From positions 134,593,583 through 134,657,582 of the forward strand of contig NC_133390.1 of the NCBI RefSeq assembly GCF_047511655.1: a DNA stretch of 64,000 nt, given 5' to 3'. The notes under the pieces were generated by a model. It worked only from the letters and a program-made list of their open reading frames with translations, did no database searches and was not told the origin of the DNA. Shown one piece after another: positions 44,601-56,495 of the stretch (position 1 is its first letter; the number at the start of each line of letters is the position of its first letter). This stretch comes from Castor canadensis. Its lineage: Eukaryota; Chordata; Mammalia; Rodentia; Castoridae. Both the position numbers and the translations under genes were made by a program.

Positions 44601-47600
44601 CAATTATATGACAGGAATCACTACATACCTCCCAATATTAACACTGAATGTTAATGGACTCAACTCCCCCATCAAAAGACACCGTTTGACAAACTGGATT
44701 AAAAAGGAAGACCCAACAATCTGTTGTTTACAAGAGACCCATCTTATTGACAGAAATAAACACTGGCTTGGGGTGAAAGGCTGGAAGAAGATTTATCAAG
44801 CTAATGGCCCCCCAAGACAGGCAGGAATAGCAATAGTTGCATTAGACAAACTAGACTTCAAACTGACATTAGTCAAAAGAGACAAAGAAGGTCACTTCAT
44901 ACTAATAAAAAGAGCAATACATCAAGAGGAAATGACAATTATCAACCTATATGCACCCAATGTCAGTATACCCAACTTCATTAAACATACACTACAGGAC
45001 TTAAAATCACATATAGACCCCAAATACTGTGATAGTGAAGACTTTAATACACTTCTGTCACCAATAGATAGGTCATACAGACAAAAAATCAACAAAGATC
45101 CTAAAATTAAATGACACCATAGATCAAATGAACCTGATAGATGTCTACAGAATACTCCACCCTACAACAGCACAATATACAGTCTTCTCAGCAGCCCATG
45201 GAACTTTCTACAAAATAGGCCATACCTTAGGGAATAAAGCAAGTATCAATAAATGTAAGAAAATTGAAATATCCCCCTGCATACTATTTGATCACCAGAC
45301 AATAAAACTAGAACTCAACAACAAAGGAAGCAGCAGAAAATATGCAAACAATTGGAGGCTGAACAATACATTGCTCAATGACCAATGGATCATAGAAGAA
45401 ACAAGGGAGGAAATAAAAAAAGTTCTTGAAATTTAATGAAAATGAAAACACAACCTATCAGAACCTATGGGACACAGTGAAGGAAGTCCTAAGTAGAAAG
45501 TTTATAGCCATGAATGCATATATTAAAAACACGGAAAGATCTCAAATAAATGACTAAGGCTACATCTCAAACTCCTAGAAAAACAAGAACAGGATAAACC
45601 CAAAACAAGCAGAAGAAGATAAATAATAAAAATAAAGACTGAAATCAATGAAATAGAGACCAAAAAAGAATGATACAAAGAATCAATAATACAAAAAGCT
45701 GGTTCTTTGAAAAAATAAACAAGATTGTGAGCCTTGGCAAATCTGACTAAAATGAGGAGGGAAAAGACTTAAATCAGTAAAATCAGAAATGAAAAAGGGG
45801 AGATAACAACAAACACAAAGGAAATCCGGGGAATCATCAGGGACACTTTGAGAACGTATATTAAAAAATTTTGAAAGTCTAGAAGAAATGGACAAATTTC
45901 CAGATACATATGACCATTCAAAACTGAACCAAGAAGATATTAATCACCTAAACAGATCTATAATACACAATGACATTGAAGCAGCAATAAAGTCTTCCAA
46001 AAAAGAAAAGTCTGGGACCTGACAGATTCTCCACTGAATTCTAACAGACCTTTAAAGATGAACTAATACCAATGCTCTTTAAACGTTCCACAAAGTAAAA
46101 AGGAAAGGAACACTGCCTAACTCATTCTATGAAGCCAGTCTTACACTCATCCCAAAATCAGACAAGGACATATACAAAAAAGAGAACTACAGGCCAATCT
46201 CCTTAATGAACATTGATGCAAAAATTCTCAAAAAAATAATAGTAGACTGAAACCAATAACATATCAGAAGATCATACACCATGACCGAGTCGGCTTCATT
46301 CTGGGATTGCAGGGATGGTTTCACATATGCAAGTCATTAAATGTAATATAGCACATTAACAGAAGCAAAGACAAAACCCATTTGATCATCTCAATAGATG
46401 CAGAAAAAACCTTTGATAAGACTCAACAGCATTTCATGATAAAACTAGGAATAGAAGGAATGCACCTCAACATAATAAAGGCTATATATAACAAACATGT
46501 AGTCAACATTATAGTTAATGGGGAAAAACTGAAACCATTTCCCTTAAAGTCAGGAATGAGATAAGGGCATCCACTCTCCCCACTCCTATTCAACATACTC
46601 TTGGAATTCCTAGCCAGAGCAATAAGGCAGGAAGAAGAAATAAAAGAAATACGAATAGGTAAAGAAGTAGTCAAACTATCCCTATTTGCAGATGACAAGA
46701 TCTTATCCCTAAAAGACCTGAAATGCTCCACCAAAAAACTCTTTGACACCATAAACAGTTTCAGCAAAGTAGCAGGATACAAAATCATCTTAAAAATCAG
46801 TAGTCTTTCTATACACCAACAATGAACAAATTGAGAATGAATATAGGAAAACAATTCTATTTATAATAGCCTCAAAAAATCAAACATCTAGGAATAACTT
46901 AACAAAGGGCATAAATGACCTCTACAAGGAGAACTATAAACTATTGAAGAAGGAGACGGAAGACTACAAAAGGTGGAAAGATCCCCCATGCTTATGGATT
47001 GGCCAAATCAGCATAGTAAAAATGGCTATACTACTAAAAGCAATCTACACGTTCAATGCAATTCCCATCAAAATACCAATGACATTCATCACAGAGTTTG
47101 ATAAATCAATTCTAAAGTTCATTTGGAAACACAAGAGACTGCAAATAGCCAAGGCAATACTGAGCAAAAACAGCAATGCTCTTTTACTCGACTTCAAACT
47201 ATATATAGAGCCATAGCAATAAAAACAGCATGGTGCTGGCGCAAAAACAGCCATGAAGACAAGTGGAACAGAATAGAGGACTAGGATATGAATTCACGCA
47301 GCTTTGCTCACCTAATTTTTGACAAAGGTGCCAAAAACATATGATGGAGAAAAGACAGTCTCTTCAACAAATGTTGCTGGGATAAGTGATTATCTGCCTG
47401 CAGAAAACTGAAACTAGACCCGTATTTGTCACCCCATACAAGTATCAGCTCAAAGTGGATTAAGGACCTTAATATCAGACCTGAAGCCTTGAAGCTAGTA
47501 CAAGAAAGAGCTGGGAATACACTGGAAGCAATCGGCATAGGCAAGGACCTACTCAGTAGAACTCGAGTGGCTCAGCAACTAAGAGAAAGTATCGACAAAT

Positions 47601-49102
47601 AGGACTACATGAAATTAAAAGGTTTCTGCACAACAAAAGAAATGATCTCTAAATTGAAGAGGCCACCCACAGAATGGGAGAAAACCTTTGCTAGATTTAC
47701 ATTAGACAAGAGACTGATAACCAGAATATACAGGGAGCTCAAAAAACTAAACTCCCCCAAAAGCAATGATCCAATGAAGAAAAGGGCAACCGAACTGAAC
47801 AGAACTTTTGCAAAGGAAGAAGTCCAAATGGTTAAAAAACACATGAAAAAAATGATCATCCCTGGCCATAAAGGAAATGCAAATCAAAACCACACTAACA
47901 TTCCTCACTCCTGTTAGAATAGTTACCATCAAGAACACCACCACCAACAAATGTTGGTGAGGTTGAAGAGAAAAAGGAACCTTCATACACTGTTGGTGGG
48001 AATGAAAGCTAGCACAATCACCATGGAAAACAATATGAAGGCTTCTTAAAAAACTAAACATGGGAGGGGTGTCCCAAATAATGTATACACATTTAATTAA
48101 ATGGAAAAACGATAAAATAAAATTTAAAACAAAATAATAAAAACTAAACATAGATCTGCTATATGATGATCAATATCATTTTTAAGGATGGATATTCCCA
48201 AAGTGACTCAGTTTACAACAAGGGCACCTTTACTGCAGCACTTTTCACAACAGCCAAGCTACGGAAATAGCCATGATGCCCCACTACTGACGAATGGATT
48301 AAGAAAATGTGGTATTTATACACAATGGAATTTTACTCACCACAAAGAAGAATGAAATTTTGTCATTCACAGACAAAAGGATGGAACTGGGGAATGTCAT
48401 CTTAAGTGAAGTTAGTCAGGCTCAGAAGGCCAAAACCTGCATGTTCTTCTTCATACACAGATTATAGACCTAAAACAAATACAGCAATATTATGGGACAT
48501 GGGTCACATGAATGGAAGGCCACACTCGGTGGGGGTGTGGGGGAAGATAAAGCAAGGGAAGAAAACAAAAAACTTGACTGTGATTAATGTTCTCAGTGTA
48601 TAGGAGTGAATACAGAGATCTTAGACTGGCCACGTATACCATGGGAAGTAGACAAGGGAGAAGTGAAGAAGACTGGAAGAGATGAACCAATTGGGGTTAT
48701 AAAGCATGGAAACAACACAAGGAAACTCCCTGTATAGCTAACTTTATCTCAGACTAGCAAAAATGCCATGTTTCTCTTTTTATCTTTTATGTTTTTTCTT
48801 CTACAAAATTGGAGAACAGGAGAGTGGAACAGGTTCTGAACAAGGTGGGGGCTTGGTAGTGGTGGGAGGGAGGAGGTGGTGAGGAAAGGGGTAAGAAGGT
48901 CAATATGGTAAAAATAATGTATACATATGTATGTAAGTGAAAAAATGATATGTGTTAAAACTGTTCCAGGAATCGGGGTGGGGGGGTGAAAAAGAGCAGT
49001 GGAGGGAGTGATTTCCAGTATGATATATTTGATACATTGTAAGAACTTTTGCCAAAGCTACAATGTATCCCCACCCAGCACAAAAATAAAATAAAATAAC
49101 AC
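44601..49102 (+). mobile_element. L1 LINE, 5'-truncated at ORF2, with target-site duplication
   Basis: The element begins just before the ORF2 start (44608, 'MTGITTYLPILTLNVNGLNS'). L1 ORF2 codes for an endonuclease and a reverse transcriptase that drive retrotransposition. Visible parts: endonuclease words 'LNVNGLNS', 'CCLQETHL' and 'INLYAPN' in the 168-residue frame 44608-45114; continued text 45128-45436; RT words '[12 protein letters not shown]' (46382) and 'LSLFADDKILSL' (about 46675); later ORF2 text to about 48420; 3'UTR to an A-rich tail with taaaa units. ORF1 is absent. Several stops and frame changes split ORF2, so it is inactive. 'taattggtttaa' (44589-44600) and 'taattgggttaa' (49103-49114) form a 12-bp target-site duplication with one mismatch, which fixes both ends. 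It is among the better preserved elements here, so moderately young. Confidence 0.96.
48049..48151. mobile_element. 77-bp insertion with 13-bp target-site duplication inside the L1
   Basis: The L1 word 'aaaaactaaacat' occurs at 48049-48061 and again at 48139-48151. Between them lie 77 bases starting 'gggaggggtgtcccaaata' and ending A-rich ('aatttaaaacaaaataat'). The duplication plus an A-rich 3' end is the mark of L1-type retrotransposition in plus orientation. The head reminds me slightly of mariner end text ('gtgtcccaaataatgtatac'), but I cannot identify it. Confidence 0.85.
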
Positions 49103-49114
49103 TAATTGGGTTAA

Positions 49115-50526
49115 TAAATTTACAAACAAATCCCATTTCATACAGATGACCACTGATATAATACAATGTTTTCTTCTCTTTTTTTCAGATAACATCTCCT
49201 TCTGGGCTTATCTATTCAGAAGGGGCAGTGGTATTTAGGACTGTGCACTCCCCTGAATACAGTTGTCTTATGCATTAAGGTGTTTTCTTTTGTATTTTAC
49301 AGTGTTAGAAATAGAAAAAGATTCCATCATACCTGGGATGTTAATGTCCAGTCTGTGCTCCAAATTCTGGCTACATGGCAGTTTTCACAAAGGGGGCCAG
49401 AGACAGGCCTACTTACTGGGCTACAAGGGCCCAGCCCCTGCCAGGCAGCCTCAGATCTCCCTGTAAACATTTCCCCTTGCACTTCCTAAACGCTGCGTGT
49501 GTTTATTTTACAGAAAGGGGTCTCAGCCCATCTGAGATTTGTTTGGAAGGGAGTACCTCTTTGCTTTCTTTATAAAAATAACCCCATGTCTTTATATAAC
49601 TGTGCTGACCATCAGTTCAGTGGGTGGGCCTCATCTTTTCCTGGGTGTGTTTCCTGGAAACTGTGGAGCCTACAGGTTAACCATTCATGTGCACTGTTCC
49701 CAGTTTGGTGTCCTTTAAAATACAGCTCCAAGCACTGGTTGGTTACCCATCTCTCCTTTCTCCCCAAGACCTCAGGCGTGTGGATCAAATAGACTTGTTT
49801 GGTTTGTCTTTGAGGAATGAGTTAGGGAAGGAATGGATGAACAGAAGTCTGGATTGCATCTCCTTTTGATGCACTGAAACTCTCATCATGCAGCAGCAGT
49901 ACTCTTATAGTCCAAATGCATGGGTCCACCATGATCAGGGTATTAAAAAAACTTAATTTCATATATAATTCCAAGAATAGCTTGTATAAACTGTAGGTGT
50001 GTGGCAGTGTAGCAGTGAACCAGGGCAAAAAGAAAAAGGATGCCACCCTCAAATGTTTGCATGTAAGAATTCAGAGATGAAAAGAAGGAAATGAAAAGAA
50101 AGCAACCACAGCCTGTTGGGGCTGAAGGCAGTTAGAGAACCAAGACTCCAGGATGCTAGTGAAGGGCCAATGCACTCTTTGGGGCCCCTGACTAGGTTAA
50201 GGTTATGTTCTGGTTTTCCTTAGGACTTTACACCCATGGTGGTTAGTGCCAGAGAGAAATTAATCTATATAGAGTAATATCATTAGTCATCTATGGATAG
50301 GCTTCAGCAAACTTAACTTATCTCAATCATCTGTAGTTTCGTAAAAAAAAAAAAATTGAAAGAAAGAAAAGGGGAGATGAGTCCTCAAAGTAAGTGGGGT
50401 GGTCTAGCTCCCTACTACTTGAGTGTGGTCTATTCTTAGTGACTTGCTTCCAAACAGCAGGGTATGGAAAAGGGGAAGAGTGGCTTTAGGGTGTCCAGCT
50501 GGTTGACTGGTTGATAAAGGTTAATA
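49115..50526. other. Unassigned sequence
   Basis: No gene or clear repeat. Overlapping frames between 49263 and 49869 (up to 97 residues) have no domain signature. An A-run at 50343-50354 is isolated. Confidence 0.4.
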
Positions 50527-51056
50527 TTATACAATGGATTGAATGTGTCAGAAATGCAACCCCATATCCATAGGCTAACGGTATTCCTAGGTGGGACCTT
50601 GGGGACGTAATTAGGATTAAATGAGCTCATTAGAGTGGGAGCTCCATGATAGTATTGGTGGACTTATAAGATGAGGGAAAAAAAGATGGATGTGGTGATA
50701 TACACCTGTAATCCCAGCATTCAAGAGGCTGAGGCAGAAGGAAATCAAGTTTGAGACTACCCTGGAATACATAGTCAGATCCCTATCTCAAAAACAAAAC
50801 AAAGAAAAATGAACAAACCAGCAAAAAAACCAAAAACAAAAACAAAAAAACCTGAGGTGACACACTTGCTGTGTTGTGTCTTATAACACCCCTTTTCATG
50901 TTATGATTTAGCAGAAGGTACTCACTGGTACCACACAGCTGCCAGTGCCATGCTCCTAGACTTCTCAGTCTCCATAACCATGAGACAAATAAACCTCTTT
51001 CTTTATAAATGACTCCAACCCAGGAATTTTGTTATATCAACAGAAGTCATGACACC
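50527..51056 (+). mobile_element. ERVL-MaLR solo LTR (MLT1-like), split by a B1
   Basis: Left part 50527-50684 ('atggattgaatgtgtcag', 'ggtgggaccttggggacg') and right part 50850-51056 ('cagctgccagtgccatgctc', 'cttctcagtctccataacc', AATAAA, 'aattttgttatatcaacag') are the two halves of one LTR. The B1 between them is a later insertion. Old solo LTR fossil. Confidence 0.8.
50685..50849 (+). mobile_element. B1-like SINE
   Basis: 'gatggatgtggtgatataca', 'ctgtaatcccagcattcaag', 'gaggctgaggcagaagg', then a long CAAAA-type tail. Nested in the MLT1-like LTR. Confidence 0.9.
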
Positions 51057-51116
51057 AGCGAAAAGTTACCTTAGAATATGTACCCATGGTAAGATGTGAA
51101 GAACAAGACACTTCCC

Positions 51117-51850
51117 TTTTTTTTTAAATTTCCTTTATTCATATGTGCATACAATGATTGGGTCATTACTCCCTGCAACCCCCCACCCCCTCGCTTCCAA
51201 GCAGAAACTGTTTTGTCCTTATCTCTAATTTTGTTGAAGAGAGAGTATAAACAATAATAAGGAGGACCAAGGGTTTTTGCTAGATGAGGTAAGAATAGCT
51301 ATATAGGGAGATTCCTCACATTGCTTCCATGTACTATATATGTGTTACTTTCTAAATTGATTCTTCTCGAACTAAACTTTTCTCTAGTTCCTAGTCCCCT
51401 TCTCCTATTGGCCTCTGTTGCTTTAAAGTTTCTGCATTATTTCCTTTGTACTGAAGACATCAAATGCTATCTCTCTCTCTTTTTTGTGTGTGTGTTACTT
51501 ACCTATCCTCATATCTCCCTTGTGTGCACTCGCCTTATCATGTGATCAAAGTCCAATCCCCTCCTTGTGTTTGCCCTTGATCTAATGTCCACATATGAGG
51601 GAGAACATGATTTTTGGTCTTCTGGGCCTGGCTAACCTCTCTCAGGCTGATGTTCTCAGTTCCATCCATTTACTTGCGAATGATAAGATTTAATTTTTCT
51701 TCATGGCTGCGTAAAATTCCATTGTATATAAATACCACATTTTCTTTATCCATTTGTCAGTAGTGGGGCATTTTGGCTGTTTCCATAACTTGGCTATTGT
51801 GAATAGTCTACAAGTACCTCTGGAGTAACCTGTGGACACTTCCCTTCTAT
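51117..51850 (-). mobile_element. L1 LINE 3' end, reverse
   Basis: Starts with a T-run, then 'tttcctttattcatatgtg', 3'UTR text, 'ctaatgtccacatatgaggg' and 'gttccatccatttacttgc', 'aaattccattgtatata', 'ttggctattgtgaatag' of ORF2 end in reverse. 5'-truncated. Its 3'UTR differs from the L1 at 44601-49102, so it belongs to another subfamily. Confidence 0.9.
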
Positions 51851-51859
51851 ATCCCTCCA

Positions 51860-52262
51860 CCTGCACTGGCCCAATCCCTAGTCAACCTGTGAGAAAAACA
51901 TCAGACAGACCCAAGTTAAGGGACAGTCTACAAAATGACTGACCAGGACTCCTCAAGACTGTTGAGGTCAAAGAGCAGAGGCAGCTAAAAGACATGATGA
52001 ATAGAAGTCATTTGGTGTTCTGGACAGAACCTTGGTCGTGAAGAAGGATGTAAGGGAAACACTAGTGAAATCCCAATGAAGTGTGAACTTAGCCAATAGT
52101 AAGATACTGATTTTGGTTCTTTAACTTGAACAGATGTACCCAGTAATGTAAGATGATAACAATTGGACAAAGTGGGTAGAAATATCAAGGAACTTTTGTA
52201 TATCTTTCTACTTTTTCATAAATCTCATGTTACTCTAAAACAAAAAAGTTATTTCAAGGAAA
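51860..52262 (+). mobile_element. Old L1M-type LINE 3' end
   Basis: 'gacagtctacaaaatgactg', 'accaggactcctcaagactg', 'gttgaggtcaaagagcag', 'gtaatgtaagatgataacaa' and 'tactctaaaacaaaaaagtt' follow the same repeat family as 2225-2700. Truncated at its left end. Family name from memory. Confidence 0.65.
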
Positions 52263-52629
52263 ATAATAATAAAAGAAGAGTGGTCCTGGTGCAAGAGTCA
52301 CATGATGGCTCTGCTTACAAGGCAGTTTTCCAGAATTTGATACAAAATTAAAGCTCTTGAGCTCTTTCCAGGTTACAATAGACAAGAAGGTTTTGAGGGA
52401 AGCTGGTGATGAAATGGCGAAACTTCTCAGAAAAAAGTAGTTTTCTTATGCTAAGAAAGACAAACAAAAACACCCAATACCAACATAATCTAAAATCAAA
52501 TCCCATGCTTATTTGTTACATAATTTTGAATACTAATAAGTCAATGTCATTTTCAGCATTTAGGAGAAGGAACTATGGGACTGTGTAGAATTAACTTCAA
52601 AGGTCAACATGAACCCCTAGTTAAACATT
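52263..52629. other. Unassigned sequence
   Basis: A-rich text at the end of the L1M tail, then nothing recognised. Confidence 0.35.
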
Positions 52630-52978
52630 CAGGCTGCTGTAACAAAATACCACCAACTGGATGGCTTATAAACAACAGAAGTTCATTTCTCACAGTGATA
52701 GAGGTTGAAAGTCCAAGAACAAGGCACCAACAAATTCAGTGTCTGACAATGACTTCCTCTTTAGGCTCATAGATGGAAACTTCTGTGTCCTCACGTGATG
52801 GAAGGGTGAAGACTGCATCTTGGGTCTGTCTTTGTGAAGGCACTGATTACATTCATGAGAGCTCTGTGCTTATAACTTCATCACATCCAAAAGGTGCTAT
52901 CTACTAATTCTATCACCTTGGGAGTTATGATTTCAAGAAATGAATTAGATGAAATACAAATATTTAGACAAAAGCAAA
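52630..52978 (-). mobile_element. ERVL-MaLR solo LTR (MLT1-like), reverse
   Basis: Plus-strand blocks 'ggctgctgtaacaaaatacc', 'gttcatttctcacagtga', 'ctgtgtcctcacgtgatgg', 'ctaattctatcaccttggg' are the reverse complement of an MLT1-type LTR. Confidence 0.85.
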
Positions 52979-53004
52979 ATTATAGAAAAGGATTATCTCA
53001 ATGG

Positions 53005-53065
53005 AGGGAAAGCAGACAAAGGGGAGAGGAAAAAGGAAGAGGAAGAGGAGAAAGAGGAAGATAAA
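53005..53065. repeat. Purine-rich (GAA/GGA) tract
   Basis: About 60 bases of nearly pure A and G on the plus strand, shortly before the 5' edge of the next L1. Confidence 0.85.
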
Positions 53066-53114
53066 ATACTTAAACAAGAAATCTATAAGATACAACATCT
53101 GCCTCTTCAAAGTT

Positions 53115-54995
53115 CCAGAAAGAGATGATATGATCTATACTAAAAGATCCTAAAGACTCTACCACAAAACTCTTAGATCTGATATGAAATCAATACACAG
53201 TTAGTGCTTTTCTATATATCAACAATAATCAGGCTGAGACATAAATTCGAAAAACAACCTAATTAACTCTTATGGCCTCAAAAATTAAATACTTAGGAAT
53301 AAACCTAACTAAGGAAGTGAAACTCCTCTATAATGAAAACTATAAAACCATGAAGAAAGAAATTGAAGAAGACACTAGAAGAAGGAAAGCCCTCCTATGC
53401 TCATGGATTGGCAGGATTAAGATTGTGAAAATGGTTATACTACCAAAAGTGAGCTATAAATTCAATTCAAACTCCATCAAAATTCCAACATAATTTTTCA
53501 CAGAAATAGAAAAATTAATCCTAAAATTCATATGGAAACAAGAAAGATCCTAAATAGCCAAGGCAATCCTGAACAAAAAGAGCAATGCTAGAAGTATCAC
53601 AATGACTAACTTCAAATTATACTGCACCACCATAGCAACAAAAACAGCATGGTACTAGCACAATAGCAGACACATAAACCAATGGAATAGAATAGAAAAT
53701 TCAGAAATAAAACCACAGATCTACAGCTATCTGATATTTGACAAAAGTTCTAAAAACATAGTTTGAAAAAAAGACAGCCTCTTCAACAAATAGTATTGGG
53801 AAGACTGGAAAAGACTGAAGCTACACTCCTATCTCCTACCCTGTCCAAAGATTAATTCAAAATGGATCATAGATCTTAAGACCTGAAACCATTAAACAGC
53901 TAGAGAAAAACACAGTGAAAAACCTTGAAGATGTAGGCATAGGCAATGCCTTTCTGAATAGGACTCTAATTGCTCAGGAAATAAGAACAAGAATTGACAA
54001 ATGGGATTGCATCAAATTAAAAAGCTTCTGCACAGCAAAGGAAACAATTACTAGAAAATCTTTGCCAGCTATTCATCAAAAGATTAATATCCAGAATATA
54101 TAAAGAGCTCCAAAAAGCTAAACATCAAAAGAACAATCCAATTAATAAATAGGCACATGAATTGACAGTTCTCAAAAGAAGAAACACAATGCCTAAAAGG
54201 TACATGCAGGAAATGCAAATCAAAACAATACTGAGATTCAATCTCACCCCAATCAGAATGACAATCATCAAGAAAACATATTCTGGCAAGGAAAAAGGAA
54301 ACCCTTGTACACTGATGGTGGAAATGTAAACTAGTGTAACCACTATGAAAATCAGTATGGAGCCTCCTCAAAAAACTAAAAATAGAACTATTTCATGACC
54401 TTGCTATATCATTCCTGGGAATATAGCTGAAGGAATGCAACTCAGCATATAATTAAGATGCCATGTTTATTGCAGCACTATTCACAATAACCAAGCTACA
54501 GAATCAACCCAGGTACCCAACAAATGAATAGTGGATAAAGAAAATGTGATATATATATATATATATATATGCACACACATATATATATACACACTGGAGT
54601 ATCATTCAGACATAAGAATGAAATTATGCTGTTTTCAGGAAAATAGATGAAGCTAAATTTAAAATAACTGAGAAAGATAAATATTGCATGTTCTCTCCAT
54701 ATTAAAATCTAGACCTAAAAACAAATGAATGACAAAAGCATGGAGCAGGGACTGTTTAGGCATAGAATCCAGCAGGAGGGAGTAGGGGAAAAGGAGAGGG
54801 TGAAGGGGGAGTGAATATGATCAAAGTATTTTATACACATGAATGAAAATGGAATAATGAAGCCTATTAAAATTGTATAAAAAGGGGAGAAGAGGATAAA
54901 GTGTAATAGAGGAGGTGAATCTAATCAATGCAAATTAAATTCCTGTATGGAAATATCATCAGGAAACACCTTTGTACAATTAATATGCATTATTT
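53115..54995 (+). mobile_element. L1 LINE, 5'-truncated, ORF2 end and 3'UTR
   Basis: Covers the last third of ORF2. The frame 53272-53493 has 'CSWIGRIKIVKMVILPKVSY', and 53915-54103 has 'LIAQEIRTRIDKWDCIKLKS' followed by 'FCTAKETI'. Then comes the 'ggaaatgcaaatcaaaacaa' region, a TA/CA microsatellite at 54549 and the 3'UTR, ending near 'ttgtacaattaatatgcat'. Stops and shifts break the frame, so it is dead. It is a different and older copy than the L1 at 44601. Confidence 0.92.
54549..54594. repeat. (TA)n/(CA)n microsatellite within L1
   Basis: TA dinucleotides, a short CACACA interruption, then more TA units. It replaces the short A-rich stretch usually found at this point of the L1. Confidence 0.9.
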
Positions 54996-55644
54996 TAGAA
55001 GTTCTAAAAATGGTGAAAAGATTAACAACTTATCACATCAGTAGTAAAACAATCCTCTTTTCCTAAGGCCATAAATCTACAGGCTGAAAAAGTCTTCTGA
55101 ATATCCAACGATAGAGACACGGAGTATACACATCAAGGAGGTCTTCATGAACCTTTAAGTTTTAGAGAGAAAGAAACATCCACAAAATAGATGCAAAGTA
55201 AAACAGAATGTGAGAGAAAATATCCCATTATAAGGAAATAAAACCAGGAGACAATGCTGTATGAGTGTCAGTGCAGAAAAATCTTTAGACCCTGGGTGCA
55301 GCCAAATAATAAAATGAGGTGAAATCAGGAAATTTCAAACGTATCAGGAATGGAAGGATAGGAATAGCAGAGAATTATGGAATGGATGTGCTTCTCTCTA
55401 TTCCTCCTGCCAAGGACACCTATAGCTCTGGATGGATGCCAAGTGTAAAACAAGCACAAGGAGCTGGAGAGGCAGAGAAGCAGTCAGTCTGGCTAGAAAC
55501 CAAGATACCATGGAATTCCTCCAGAATCCAAGATGCCAGGATGTTGAGCCCTAGGACCTTCTTTTTGACTCAGTTATCCCAAAATTGGGGTAAATCTAGA
55601 AATACCAATAGACAGATAAGAACGGTCCTAAGAAAAGCTGGCTC
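54996..55644. other. Unassigned sequence
   Basis: The plus frame 55319-55651 (110 residues) has no domain signature. No clear repeat. Confidence 0.35.
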
Positions 55645-55659
55645 TCTCTAGATAAAAGG

Positions 55660-55748
55660 TACTAGCGGAGTGGCTTAAGTGGTAAAAGCTCCTGCCTAGC
55701 AAGCATGAGGCCCTGAGTTCAAAGTCTAGTACTTCCAAAAAAAGAAAA
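55660..55748 (+). mobile_element. ID-type SINE with target-site duplication
   Basis: 'actagcggagtggcttaagt', 'ggtaaaagctcctgcctagc', 'aagcatgaggccctgagttc', then an A-rich tail. 'tctctagataaaagg' (55645-55659) and 'tctctagataaagg' (55749-55762) flank it. Confidence 0.95.
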
Positions 55749-55762
55749 TCTCTAGATAAAGG

Positions 55763-56280
55763 ATTAAGAAAGGGATAGCCAAGAAAGACAAAACTCTTTG
55801 ACAATTTCTCTATTTTAGCCGAACACCACAGATGAAAATTTAATCCTACCCCTACTTGTATCATTCAAGACCAAGTAAGATCCTAGACCACCAGAATAAT
55901 AATGAGGAGCCCATCTCTACATGAGCAAGGTGACATCAGAGAAGGCAGAACAGGGACTCAAGGCTCTCATTCCTGCCAGCAAGCCAAGCACTCCCAAGGC
56001 CATGTTGCTAAGAAGACCACATAACAAGTCTGGATTTTTGGGTAGATGGTCTTCATTAAGTTATCAAGTTGAGAAAATTCTCTTCTATTCCTATACTTCT
56101 GAGAGTTTTTATCATGACGTGGGATTAAATTTTGTCAAATGCTTCTGTCCTCATTGATATAATCATGTGATATTTCATATTTCTCCTTTAGCCTGTTAAT
56201 ATGATATATTACATCAGTTCATTTTCAAATACTGAACCAAACTTACATTCCTGGGGAAAACAAGCCTCACTTGGTCATGG
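55763..56280. other. Unassigned sequence
   Basis: The text at 56080-56280 ('ttctgagagtttttatcat', 'gataatcatgtgat'-like) may be an old antisense L1 ORF2 piece. No gene seen. Confidence 0.35.
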
Positions 56281-56324
56281 TATATAATTATATACCATAT
56301 ATATATATATATATATATATATAG
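56281..56324. repeat. (AT)n microsatellite
   Basis: Alternating AT run, self-complementary, with an interrupted left part. Confidence 0.95.
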
Positions 56325-56367
56325 TGCTGAATCCTATTCAGTAGTGTGGGGGAGTGGGGGTGGGGGT

Positions 56368-56370
56368 GTA

Positions 56371-56408
<38 letters not shown>
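56368..56408. repeat. (TG)n microsatellite
   Basis: About 18 TG units after a G-rich lead-in, 45 bases from the AT run. Confidence 0.95.
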
Positions 56409-56409
<1 letters not shown>

Positions 56410-56495
56410 TGTTGCTATTCTGCCCAGGCTGGCCCATAACTTGTAGGCTCAAGCAATCCTCCTGCCTCATTGAGACTACAGATGCATGACCCTAA
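56407..56495 (-). mobile_element. B1-like SINE fragment, reverse
   Basis: 'ctgcccaggctggcccataa', 'aggctcaagcaatcctcctg', 'cctcattgagactacagatg' are part of a reverse B1. The tail side is replaced by the TG tract. Confidence 0.75.

Noticed and set aside
44608-45114. 168-residue frame with endonuclease-like words
   Set aside because: It is the start of L1 ORF2 inside a dead, 5'-truncated L1, not a host gene.
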